Shown here: piece after piece, positions 27,903 through 36,032 of the stretch
How positions within the stretch are numbered: position 1 is the first letter of the stretch
How the letters are laid out: every line of letters starts with the position of its first letter
From: JANTGF01 sp963750735
Lineage (GTDB): Bacteria > Bacteroidota > Bacteroidia > Bacteroidales > VadinHA17
DNA length: 64,000 nt
Reading direction: 5' to 3'
Assembly: GCA_963750735.1 (NCBI GenBank)
Contig: CAVVRY010000007.1
Coordinates: forward strand, 1-64,000
Notes under the pieces: model-generated
Told to the model about the DNA's origin: nothing
The model's input: only the letters and a program-made list of their open reading frames with translations
Database searches by the model: none
Position numbers and translations under genes: made by a program

Positions 27903-28225
27903 GTGTTATGTCCACTCCCATATTCAGCAAACCAGCTTGTTCTGTAGTATAATTAAGCATTTCAAGCCAATCTTGACTTAAAAAAGGCAAAAACTCATTT
28001 TCGTACCCTTTTACTCCATAAATCGGAACAATATGAACCCCTCCCAGCCCTGCATTGGAAAATTCCGTCAATTGCTTTTTTATGTCTTTTTCATTTACAG
28101 CACTTCCCATCCACCACCAATACGTCCATGGTTTGCTTATATTTTCCTTAGTCTGTGCACCAAGTATTAGGAACACTTACAAGAAAAATAATAAAAACTA
28201 TGTAAATTTTTAATTTCAAGGCCAT
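27784..28225 (-). CDS. GH106 alpha-L-rhamnosidase-like, N-terminal fragment with displaced signal peptide
   Basis: The catalytic-domain start KPWTYWWWMGSAVNEKDIKK, then GLGGVHIVPIYGVKGYE and TLGTGWPYGGSWIKSN, is the normal GH106 N-terminus. It reads from about 28176 to 27784. The signal peptide lies just upstream in another frame: an ATG at 28225 opens MALKLKIYIVFIIFLVSV, and a one-base loss near 28175 moves it out of phase with LILGAQTKENISKPW. A second break near 27800 (after AAKRIFRKEY) leads to the middle fragment. The intact gene would encode about 905 residues, a usual GH106 length. Confidence 0.77.
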
Positions 28226-28249
28226 TAGTAAATTTCGAGGTAAATATTA

Positions 28250-28675
28250 TTAATACTCAAGAGCACCTGTATGCATGGTCAATTTCCATTCATGGCCAAT
28301 TTTTGAATACACCTTGCATACACGTCCTTTCCAATGGTTTTCAATTCCATTTTTATCTTTCCATAAAGTATCAATATCAACTACTGCAAATGCCCCATCT
28401 TTCTCGTCTGATATTTCAATCTTTTTTATTTCCCTCTTGTTATGTACAAGAATGTGGCTATCAAATAAATCCTGCCAGCCTTTAGCCCATTTTTCTTTAT
28501 TAAATCGTCCTAAAATCATAACCCAGTCCATTGGATCATGAGATGTTGATGTTCTGGGCCAGGGCCACACCATATCCGGATGGAATAATGAAACCAAATT
28601 GTCCGTATCCTGTGTATCCCAGGCTTTGGTTTCTTTATTTACCATTTCCATAATTTCCTTTTCTTCGATAAGCAT
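28250..28675 (-). CDS. NTF2/SnoaL-like protein
   Basis: A 141-residue single-domain protein with the cone-shaped NTF2 fold pattern: a helical start (IMEMVNKETKAWDTQDTDNL), VSLFHPDMVWPWPRTS, and a final sheet (GAFAVVDIDTLWKDKNG, CKVYSKIGHEWKLTMHTG). Relatives include ketosteroid-isomerase-like and SnoaL-like proteins of very mixed functions. No signal peptide is seen. It lies 24 bases upstream of the GH106 gene and would be the first gene of the leftward fucose/rhamnose run. I cannot assign a reaction. Confidence 0.7.
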   Translation of the reverse strand: MLIEEKEIMEMVNKETKAWDTQDTDNLVSLFHPDMVWPWPRTSTSHDPMDWVMILGRFNKEKWAKGWQDLFDSHILVHNKREIKKIEISDEKDGAFAVVDIDTLWKDKNGIENHWKGRVCKVYSKIGHEWKLTMHTGALEY

Positions 28676-28849
28676 GTCGATTAAATTTTTTTAATTTTTA
28701 ATAAGAATGGTAGATCAATTAAAATGAGTATTAATTTACCCATCTAAAGTTAATTATTATTACAATTGAAAAAAACAGGCTATGTAATTTGAAAGATTTA
28801 GAATAAGGATTGTAAATGTAGTATATGAATCAATAAGTTATACAAATCA

Positions 28850-30346
28850 TCATTTCTGAATGATTAGTTTTCGATTGATGGTATCATAATGTGTCCTTAT
28901 TTTACACAAATATATTCCGTTTTCGAAGCTGCTTACATCCAGAATTATATTTTTATCACCGGCATTGATTTGTTGTTTAACAAGTCTCCTTCCATTGATA
29001 TCAAATATTTCTAGATCCCCAGGCTGAAATTCAAAGAGTGAAGATTTCAGCCACATCAAATTACCAGTTGGGTTGGGATAAATGTTTACATCTGTAGAAC
29101 CAGTATTATCCGTAAATTTCTCAGATTCATTAATTGCTGTTACATAATCACTATATAAATAAACAGCTCCAACTGACTGGCCTTCACCAATTTTCATTGG
29201 AATCCCAACTACAACTATATCTTTATCAACATCCACGGACCATCCCATTTTTTCACTTTCAGTTCCATCACTGGCAACAAGCTTACTTATATGGGTCCAA
29301 TTTGAATTAATATTTTGATAGATATGGGCTGCCCCTGCTCCACCCCCGTTCTGATCATCTTCAGAAACTCCTACAAGGGCATAATCTCCGGAAAGTGAAA
29401 CACTAAAACCAAAATTAATTGTAATTGTGGAGCTACTATCCAGCAATTTGCTTATCTCCGTCCAGGAACCACCTGTATGATGAAAAATATATGCGGCTCC
29501 AGTTCTAAAAGTTTGATATATTGCCATAATTGATCCAACAATTGCATATTCTCCCGATATTGATACTGAAAATCCAAAATTATCGCCGGCATGTATATCA
29601 GAAGAAGTTAGCTTTTGCTGCTGGGTCCATTCACTCCCATCATAATGAAAGATATAGGCCGCTCCACTTTTATTACCCCCACTATCATCGTAGTATGCAC
29701 CTATCAGGGCATAATTTCCATCAATGCAAGAAGATATACCAAAATTCGGATTATGTCCCATATAATCATCCGGAGTTAATCGTGCTTGCTGAATCCATGA
29801 TGTTCCAGAATTTTCATAAATATAAGCTGCACCCACATCATTATCAGCTTCCCTTGCTCCTATAATAGCAAAATCTCCACTTAACGATACTGAACTGCCA
29901 AATAAATCTCCAGCTTGAATATCATTTGGGAATATTTTTTGATGGAGATTCCACTTCCAACTCACTGAATCAAATTTGTAAACATATACTGCTCCTGACC
30001 AAATTCCATTTTCTGTATCCTGATCGGCGCCAATAAATATGTAATCATCCTGTACATCAACAGCCCAGCCAAATCTGGCTTGTGAATCGGCATCCAGCAA
30101 TAGGGTATCCTCCTCCCAACTACCATCAACCATTTTATATATAACTGCGGCTCCGGACCTTGAGCCTGAAATATTAGACATTGCTGCCCCAATTATCATT
30201 ATATTACTATCAACAGCAACAGAATGGCCGAAAGCACCAAGTGAATGGTCAGGATCCGGAATGATTTTATACTCGGTAATCTGTCCAAAAATACCCGTTA
30301 TGAAGATTAAACTGATTGCTATAATGAGAACTTGAGACTTTTTCAT
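28850..30346 (-). CDS. Secreted FG-GAP beta-propeller protein with T9SS sorting domain
   Basis: A 498-residue secreted protein. Residues 1-21 are a signal peptide. From about 35 to 405 there are seven similar repeats of about 55 residues, each with a pattern like FGxSVSLSGDYAIVGA, then SGAAYIFHYDGSxW and a variable loop; this is an FG-GAP propeller. The last 80 residues (VNIYPNPTGNLMWLKSS, LEIFDINGRRLVKQ, NGIYLCKIRT, IIQK) are a type A type IX secretion C-terminal domain. Proteins like this are attached to or released from the surface; a ligand is not known. It stands alone, 174 bases from the NTF2-like gene. Confidence 0.88.
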   Translation of the reverse strand: MKKSQVLIIAISLIFITGIFGQITEYKIIPDPDHSLGAFGHSVAVDSNIMIIGAAMSNISGSRSGAAVIYKMVDGSWEEDTLLLDADSQARFGWAVDVQDDYIFIGADQDTENGIWSGAVYVYKFDSVSWKWNLHQKIFPNDIQAGDLFGSSVSLSGDFAIIGAREADNDVGAAYIYENSGTSWIQQARLTPDDYMGHNPNFGISSCIDGNYALIGAYYDDSGGNKSGAAYIFHYDGSEWTQQQKLTSSDIHAGDNFGFSVSISGEYAIVGSIMAIYQTFRTGAAYIFHHTGGSWTEISKLLDSSSTITINFGFSVSLSGDYALVGVSEDDQNGGGAGAAHIYQNINSNWTHISKLVASDGTESEKMGWSVDVDKDIVVVGIPMKIGEGQSVGAVYLYSDYVTAINESEKFTDNTGSTDVNIYPNPTGNLMWLKSSLFEFQPGDLEIFDINGRRLVKQQINAGDKNIILDVSSFENGIYLCKIRTHYDTINRKLIIQK

Positions 30347-30663
30347 AGTATCAAATAATTACAGGTTTTATATTGTAAATTTTAGTGGGCAGTTATAGCC
30401 ATAACTCTCTCACTTATAAGATACTAAATTTTACTTTTCCCTTAGAAAATATTGATATGTTATATAACATATTTCAACAAACATCTTACCTCCTTCTATA
30501 ATTGAAACAAATATTATATAGTTTCCTAGCAATACTTAATAAATCCAGATTATACTGATTTGGAATTTTGAGGCTCCATGATAAAAACATTTGCATAGCA
30601 AACCGGAATAATTTAGATTTACATCTTTATTTTTTGGCATAATCCTAACCTAACTTAATCAAA
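30347..30663. other. Divergent intergenic region, 317 bases
   Basis: Lies between the FG-GAP gene and the GH109-type gene, which read apart. It is AT-rich and holds the promoter of the rightward gene (see 30590-30621). I see no open frame, no tandem repeat and no RNA gene in it. Confidence 0.6.
30590..30621 (+). promoter_or_regulatory. Bacteroidota-type promoter for the GH109-type gene
   Basis: TTTG at 30590-30593 is followed after 20 bases by TAGATTTA at 30614-30621, seven of eight bases of the TAnnTTTG -7 box. Spacing fits the 19-21 base rule of the main Bacteroidota sigma factor. Transcription would start about 35 bases before the ATG at 30664. Confidence 0.5.
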
Positions 30664-32079
30664 ATGGGAAATAAACCGAATCTATCCAGTTCAAATTTAA
30701 ATCGTAGAACATTTATTAAATCTACAGCTTTTACAGGATTAGGAATAGCTGTTGCACCAGGCCTTGCTTTTGGTAAAACTGCCAAAAACGACAAGGTTAA
30801 TATTGCATTTATTGGTGTTGGCGGCCGTGGCAGAAGCCATCTCAGGAACATACTTAATCGTGAGGATGTAGTTGTCACAGCAATTTGTGATATTGATCCA
30901 ACTGCCATTGAAAAAACCCAGAATATGATTGAACAGACAGGACTCAAAAAAGTTGCTGCCTATACTGATAGTGAGCATGCCTACCTTGATTTACTAGCCA
31001 GGGAAGAAATTAATGGAGTAATTATTGCAACACCATGGTTGTGGCACACAAAAATGGCGGTTGATACCATGAAAGCTGGAAAATATGCAGGTGTTGAGGT
31101 TTCTGCTGCCAATACGATTGAAGAATGCTGGGATCTGGTGAATACATACGAAGCCACTGGTAAACCTACAATGATACTTGAGAATGTATGCTATCGAAGA
31201 GATGTGATGGCCGTACTAAATATGGTCAGGCAGGATGTATTTGGAGAATTAATGCATGCTCGCTGTGGTTATCGCCATGACTTAAGGGGAGTTAAATTTG
31301 ATCCAGGTGTTGAATTTGGGGAAGGAGCACACGGAGAGGCTAGATGGAGAACACAACATTCGCTGCTTAGAGATGGTGACCTCTACCCTACTCATGGTGT
31401 AGGACCTATTGCCACCATGATGAATATTAACAGGGGTAATCGCTTTGTTTCACTTACTTCCCACTCTACTAAATCCAGGGGTTTACATAATTACATTGTA
31501 AATCATGCCGAAGGTGGACACGATCATCCCAATGCAAAGTTAAAGTGGGAATTAGGTGATGTTGTAACCAGCCAGATTAATACTGCAAATGGGGAAACTA
31601 TTCTGGTAACCCACGACACTAATTTACCCAGACCATATTCTTTGAATTTTGAAGTCCAGGGAGAAAAAGGAATTACCGACTTTGACTACCATACAAGGCG
31701 AATTTATATAGAAGGGATTAGTAAACCGCACCAATGGGATGATATGAATAAAGCAAAAGAAGTTGCTGAAGGTGAAAAGGAAATGCCTAGCTGGCTTGAA
31801 AAATACGATCATCCCTTATGGCAGAAATATGGAGACTATGCTGCAGGATCTGGGCACGGTGGAATGGATTTCTTTGTAGATCATGCCTTTGTTGAATCAG
31901 TGAAGCGCAACGAATCACCACCACTGGATGCATATGATGCAGCAGCCTGGAGTGCTATTTCTCCGCTATCGGAAAGATCTATTACAGAAGGCAATGCTCC
32001 ACAGTATTTCCCGGATTTCACCAGAGGAAAATGGATTAAAAACAAACCTCTTTTTGCAATAAATGGGGATGAATATTAG
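30664..32079 (+). CDS. Gfo/Idh/MocA oxidoreductase, GH109 type (alpha-N-acetylgalactosaminidase-like)
   Basis: A 471-residue protein. The twin-arginine signal is NRRTFIKSTAFTGLGIAVAP (residues 13-32). The NAD-binding domain begins with VNIAFIGVGGRGRSHLRN, and a long C-terminal domain follows with ENVCYRRDVMAVLNMVR, RWRTQHSLLRDGDLYPTHGV and SGHGGMDFF. These match GH109 enzymes, which cleave alpha-GalNAc by an NAD-dependent oxidation-elimination route. Export by Tat is expected because the cofactor is bound before export. The next genes are a sodium symporter and a NahK-like kinase, which fits release, uptake and phosphorylation of N-acetylhexosamines. A non-hydrolytic oxidoreductase remains possible. 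Confidence 0.85.
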   Translation: MGNKPNLSSSNLNRRTFIKSTAFTGLGIAVAPGLAFGKTAKNDKVNIAFIGVGGRGRSHLRNILNREDVVVTAICDIDPTAIEKTQNMIEQTGLKKVAAYTDSEHAYLDLLAREEINGVIIATPWLWHTKMAVDTMKAGKYAGVEVSAANTIEECWDLVNTYEATGKPTMILENVCYRRDVMAVLNMVRQDVFGELMHARCGYRHDLRGVKFDPGVEFGEGAHGEARWRTQHSLLRDGDLYPTHGVGPIATMMNINRGNRFVSLTSHSTKSRGLHNYIVNHAEGGHDHPNAKLKWELGDVVTSQINTANGETILVTHDTNLPRPYSLNFEVQGEKGITDFDYHTRRIYIEGISKPHQWDDMNKAKEVAEGEKEMPSWLEKYDHPLWQKYGDYAAGSGHGGMDFFVDHAFVESVKRNESPPLDAYDAAAWSAISPLSERSITEGNAPQYFPDFTRGKWIKNKPLFAINGDEY

Positions 32080-32086
32080 AACGAAA

Positions 32087-32268
32087 GAGACAAGAGACAA
32101 GAAACAAGAATCAAGAAACAAGAGACAAGAGACAAGAGATAAGAAACAAGAGACAAGAAACAAGAAACAAGAAACAAGAAACTAGAAACAAGAGACAAGA
32201 GACAATATACAGGAGACAGGAAACAAGAAACAAGGAATTAAAGGCAAGGAACAAGAGGCAAGGAACAA
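32087..32268. repeat. Heptamer tandem array, 26 units of consensus GARACAA
   Basis: Starting eight bases after the stop codon of the GH109-type gene, the + strand reads in units of exactly seven bases: GAGACAA, GAGACAA, GAAACAA, GAATCAA and so on. All 26 units stay in phase for 182 bases. The first 17 are near perfect; units 18, 22 and 23 are the most diverged, and GGAACAA/GAGGCAA variants close the array. The + strand is almost pyrimidine-free except for one C per unit. Seven is not a multiple of three, so the array leaves a long open frame on the other strand without being a gene. Confidence 0.95.
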
Positions 32269-32439
32269 TGATCACGAATCAATATTCAGTTATCGGTATT
32301 TTAGAAAGGGTTCCTTAGAATTGTGTTGGAATAGATATTTTTATTGAAAAATATTTTAGTAGGTAATAGTTCGAATTTAATTTTCCCTAATTTATCATAA
32401 ATTAAAAGGGAATGATGTTTTACTAAACAATATAAATCT
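32269..32439. other. Spacer between heptamer array and symporter gene
   Basis: Together with the array this makes a 360-base gap between two rightward genes. The 171 bases after the array are AT-rich and contain no convincing promoter, terminator or open frame. Confidence 0.5.
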
Positions 32440-34320
32440 ATGATTTTAGCAAGCATTGCATTGAATAACCTGGACTGGTCCATTGTTGGAGTATTTTTTA
32501 TAATAGTTCTGTCAATAGGCTGGATAGCCTCGAGAACAGCTGGTAAGAATACTTCAGAATTTTTTCTGGGTGGGCGTGGCATGCCATGGTGGCTCCTGGG
32601 AATATCCATGGTAGCCTGTACATTTTCTGCCGACACACCTAACCTTGTTGCCGGAATGGTGCGGGAGAATGGTGTGGCAAAGAATTGGGCCTGGTGGGCC
32701 TTTCTTATAACCGGAATGGTTACAGTATTCATTTATGCCAAACTATGGCGCAGGTCTAATGTATTAACCGACCTTGAATTTTACGAGAAAAGATATGGCG
32801 GTAAAGCTGCTGCATTCCTCAGGGGATTCAGATCAATTTATCTCGGACTGTTCTTCAATGTTTTAATAATGGGTACCGTAACTCTGGCTGCCATAAAAAT
32901 TGGTGCAGTTATGTTAAATCTGCAACCCTGGCAAACAGTAGTTGGAGCATCAATAGTAGTGGTATTGTATGCCGGCATGGGTGGATTAAAAGGCGTTATT
33001 TGGGCCGATTTCTTCCAGTATTCAATAGCTATGTTTGGGGCTGTTTTGGCTGCAGTAGTAGCAGTACGTCAGCCTGAAGTAGGTGGGCTGTCAAACCTTC
33101 TTAGTCATCCTGCCCTGCAGGATAAGTTATCTTTTGCACCCAATTTTTCTGATCCAGCAGTTTTTATACCATTGCTAATCATTCCCATAGCAGTTCAATG
33201 GTGGGCTGTATGGTATCCCGGGGCTGAACCAGGTGGTGGTGGCTATATTGCACAGCGCATGCTGGCAGCCAAAGATGAAAAGAATGCAATTGGAGCTACT
33301 ATGTTGTTTAATTTTGCACATTATGCCTTGCGTCCCTGGCCATGGATTATAGTTGCTCTTGCATCCCTTATTATCTACCCTGACCTGGCATCCATAAAGA
33401 CTGAATTTCCTGCCATTACAGACGCATACTTAAAAGATGACATTGCATATCCTGTGATGCTATCAAAATTAAATCCTGGATGGTTGGGACTGGTTGTAGC
33501 ATCAATAATCGCAGCATATATGTCAACCATCGGAACACACCTCAACTGGGGTTCATCCTATGTTGTTAATGATTTTTATAAAAGATTTGTTAAACCAGGA
33601 GCTTCTGAGAAAGAACTTGTAATGATGGGCAGGATTTCTACTGTTCTTCTAATGATTCTGGCTGGTTTCGTCGCACTTACATTTCTTGAAGATGCCACTC
33701 AGGCATTCAATATCCTGCTTTTAAGTGGTGCAGGCTCCGGACTTATATATCTTTTACGGTGGTTCTGGTGGCGAATAAATGCCTGGTCAGAAATCTCTGC
33801 AATGTTTATCGCTACCATAAACGCTGTAATTTTGGTGTTTGTGGTTAATGACATGGCTCTTGCCGATATGTTCTCAGGAGTGTATCCATTGCCAGCCGAT
33901 TATGCAGAAATGGGAGAAAAGGCACTTTCAGGAACAGTTTTCCCAATTAAGCTTATAATCGCTGTGGTAGCTACAACAGTCATGTGGATTGCTACAACTT
34001 ATCTTACAAAACCCGAATCAACTGAGACTCTTCGTAGTTTTTATAGGCTCACACGTCCAGGTGGCCCGGGATGGAAAAAAGTTGTTAACGAAGCTATTGA
34101 AGATAATGATCCTGTTGATTTGCAAGATCGTGGAATTGCATGGGAAATGCCTATCCAGATTCTGTTGGTTTTCATTGGCATAATAGTTATTTATTCCAGC
34201 CTATTTTCCATAGGGAGTTTTGTCTATCTGAAACCTGGACAGGGATTTATCCTATTGGGAGTTGCTTTAATAGGCACTTTCTTCCTTTTCAAATCGTTTA
34301 ACAAATTGAGGGCAAACTAA
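32440..34320 (+). CDS. Sodium:solute symporter (SSS family)
   Basis: A 626-residue inner-membrane transporter with about 14 hydrophobic segments. SSS signatures include SEFFLGGRGMPWWLLGISM near residue 38, SADTPNLVAGMVRENGVA, VVVLYAGMGGLKGVIWADFFQ near 165, and IIAAYMSTIGTHLNWGSSYV near 350. It belongs with the sugar-type Na+ cotransporters found beside glycan enzymes in Bacteroidota. Its place between GH109 and NahK suggests it imports GalNAc, GlcNAc or a related sugar; this is inference. The N-terminus begins near a hydrophobic segment at residue 14. Confidence 0.9.
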   Translation: MILASIALNNLDWSIVGVFFIIVLSIGWIASRTAGKNTSEFFLGGRGMPWWLLGISMVACTFSADTPNLVAGMVRENGVAKNWAWWAFLITGMVTVFIYAKLWRRSNVLTDLEFYEKRYGGKAAAFLRGFRSIYLGLFFNVLIMGTVTLAAIKIGAVMLNLQPWQTVVGASIVVVLYAGMGGLKGVIWADFFQYSIAMFGAVLAAVVAVRQPEVGGLSNLLSHPALQDKLSFAPNFSDPAVFIPLLIIPIAVQWWAVWYPGAEPGGGGYIAQRMLAAKDEKNAIGATMLFNFAHYALRPWPWIIVALASLIIYPDLASIKTEFPAITDAYLKDDIAYPVMLSKLNPGWLGLVVASIIAAYMSTIGTHLNWGSSYVVNDFYKRFVKPGASEKELVMMGRISTVLLMILAGFVALTFLEDATQAFNILLLSGAGSGLIYLLRWFWWRINAWSEISAMFIATINAVILVFVVNDMALADMFSGVYPLPADYAEMGEKALSGTVFPIKLIIAVVATTVMWIATTYLTKPESTETLRSFYRLTRPGGPGWKKVVNEAIEDNDPVDLQDRGIAWEMPIQILLVFIGIIVIYSSLFSIGSFVYLKPGQGFILLGVALIGTFFLFKSFNKLRAN

Positions 34321-34342
34321 TTATTTGAAATTTTAATCAACC

Positions 34343-34392
34343 TTTTCACCTGGTTACGAAAAGCATAATTGCATTTCGATGCCGGGTGAAAA
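34343..34392 (+). promoter_or_regulatory. Long two-arm stem-loop ahead of the NahK-like gene
   Basis: TTTTCACCTGG at 34343-34353 pairs with CCGGGTGAAAA at 34382-34392 (one G-U pair). Inside it CGAAAAGCA pairs with TGCATTTCG (one mismatch) around a TAAT loop. Only a short T run follows, so it is a poor terminator. It lies 22 bases before the kinase ATG, so it more likely affects mRNA processing or translation between symporter and kinase. Confidence 0.6.
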
Positions 34393-34414
34393 ATTTTGAA
34401 TACCTTGGTACAAA

Positions 34415-35515
34415 ATGAAATTTAATTTAAAAGAAGTATTTTCAAATTTTCAGGCTGAAGGAACTTTTAATTCAGGCATTCCCTATGGATCGGGACATAT
34501 AAATGACACTTTCAAGGTAGCAACCAGTGAAAGTGATGCGAATAACTATATTCTTCAGAAGATCAATCACCACATTTTCAAAAATGTACCTCAATTACAG
34601 GATAATATACTTAGAGTTACCACACATTTGAGAAAAAAAATTGAGAAAATTCCAGGAGCAGATCCCGAAAGAGAAATACTTACCTTGATCCCATCTCTTG
34701 AAAATAAACCTTATTTTAAGGATCATGAGGGGAATTACTGGCGGCTATATATTTTTATTGAAAATAGAAGCTACGACCGAGTTGAAAATTCTTCTCAGGC
34801 ATTCGAAGGTGGCAAAACATTTGGTCGCTTTCAGTTCTTGCTTTCAGATCTTAAAGGAAATCCTCTTCATGAGACTATTCCAGACTTTCACAATATGGAA
34901 AAGCGGCTCAATACCTTTTTTAACACAATTGTGAAAGATCCTAAAAATAGGGTACAGCTATCAAAAGAGCAAATCAAATTTGTTGAAGTTCGGGCTTCCG
35001 AAATGACCCTTATTCAAAAGCTTGGTGAAGAAGGTAAGATCCCTCTACGAATTACACACAACGATACTAAATTCAATAATGTTTTATTAGATGAACTCGA
35101 TAAAGGATTATGCGTAATTGACCTGGATACAGTTATGCCTGGATATATTCATTACGACTTTGGAGATTCTATTCGTACCTCTACAAATACCAGCAACGAA
35201 GATGAAAAAGATCTTTCAATTGTAGAAATGAACATTCAACTTTTTGAAGCTTTTTCGAAAGGATTTCTTGGTGAAACAAAATCATTCCTTGAACCCGAGG
35301 AAATTAATAATCTGGCATTCTCAGGAAAGATGATGACCTTTATTATCGGTTTGCGTTTTTTAACAGATTATATAGATGGAGATAATTATTTTAAGATTCA
35401 TCATCATGATCACAACCTTCAGCGAGCCAAAGCACAATTTAAACTGGTATCCAGCATGGAGAGACAATACCCTGAAATGCAGGATATTATTGAAAAGATC
35501 GTAGAAGGAATTTAA
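34415..35515 (+). CDS. nahK: N-acetylhexosamine 1-kinase-like phosphotransferase
   Basis: A 366-residue aminoglycoside-phosphotransferase-fold kinase. The nucleotide loop is YGSGHINDTFKV (24-35), the catalytic loop LRITHNDTKFNNVLLDE near 211-227 with Asp217, and the metal-binding Asp is in CVIDLDTVMPGYIHYDFGD near 233-251. NahK converts GlcNAc or GalNAc to the 1-phosphate, an ATP-dependent step used in the lacto-N-biose/galacto-N-biose route. It follows the symporter by 94 bases with a stem-loop between them. The other enzymes of that route are not here, so the fate of the sugar-1-phosphate is open. Confidence 0.82.
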   Translation: MKFNLKEVFSNFQAEGTFNSGIPYGSGHINDTFKVATSESDANNYILQKINHHIFKNVPQLQDNILRVTTHLRKKIEKIPGADPEREILTLIPSLENKPYFKDHEGNYWRLYIFIENRSYDRVENSSQAFEGGKTFGRFQFLLSDLKGNPLHETIPDFHNMEKRLNTFFNTIVKDPKNRVQLSKEQIKFVEVRASEMTLIQKLGEEGKIPLRITHNDTKFNNVLLDELDKGLCVIDLDTVMPGYIHYDFGDSIRTSTNTSNEDEKDLSIVEMNIQLFEAFSKGFLGETKSFLEPEEINNLAFSGKMMTFIIGLRFLTDYIDGDNYFKIHHHDHNLQRAKAQFKLVSSMERQYPEMQDIIEKIVEGI

Positions 35516-35606
35516 GAAATTATTGTATTTCCCATCATTTATTTTACATTTATCTTTTTACTTTTGAGTTTTAATTACACAGTTAATTTTTAAAACTAAT
35601 ATCAAT

Positions 35607-35861
35607 ATGTGTTTAGCAGTTCCAGGAAAGATAGTTTCAATAGATACCAGCAACCCGGATCTCAGAATGGCAAAAGTGAGTTTTGGAGGGGTTCTAAAAA
35701 ATATTTGCATTCAATGGCTTCCTGAAGCCGATATAGACGATTATGTTATTGCTCATGCAGGCATGGCACTAAATAAGCTGGATGAAGAAGAGGCCAGGTT
35801 AAGTCTGGAAACCTTTGACGAAATGGAAAGATTATTGGATGAGGAAGATAAGGCGAAATAG
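35607..35861 (+). CDS. hypC: [NiFe] hydrogenase maturation chaperone HypC
   Basis: An 84-residue HypC/HybG protein that carries the Fe(CN)2CO group with HypD and delivers it to the large subunit. It starts with MCLAVPGKI, including the essential Cys2, and has VSFGGVLKNICIQWLPEADI and DYVIAHAGMALNKLDEEEA, all family hallmarks. It precedes hypD by 171 bases and hypE after that. hypA, hypB and hypF do not appear in the window and must be elsewhere if the enzyme is active. Confidence 0.96.
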   Translation: MCLAVPGKIVSIDTSNPDLRMAKVSFGGVLKNICIQWLPEADIDDYVIAHAGMALNKLDEEEARLSLETFDEMERLLDEEDKAK

Positions 35862-36032
35862 TTGTTTCAAATGGTTTCAAGTGGTTTAAGATTGTTTTAT
35901 CAAGGATTTCCTTTTCATCCTTATAGTTAAAAGACTACCCATTCATTAATTGAGTAAGCAAAGGTTTTATAGAAGTAAATTAGCATTTATCTGTTTTTTT
36001 GCCAGTATTGAATAAATAAACTTCAACCTATT

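Noticed and set aside
31966..32163. Minus-strand open frame rich in Leu-Val-Ser-Cys-Phe
   Set aside because: It is the complement of the heptamer array, which stays open in all frames because the unit has no stop codon on that strand.
32087..32268. Possible CRISPR array
   Set aside because: Units are seven bases with no spacers and there are no cas genes.
32301..32732. 143-codon minus-strand frame
   Set aside because: It overlaps the start of the symporter gene, has no family features and the symporter frame is clearly real.
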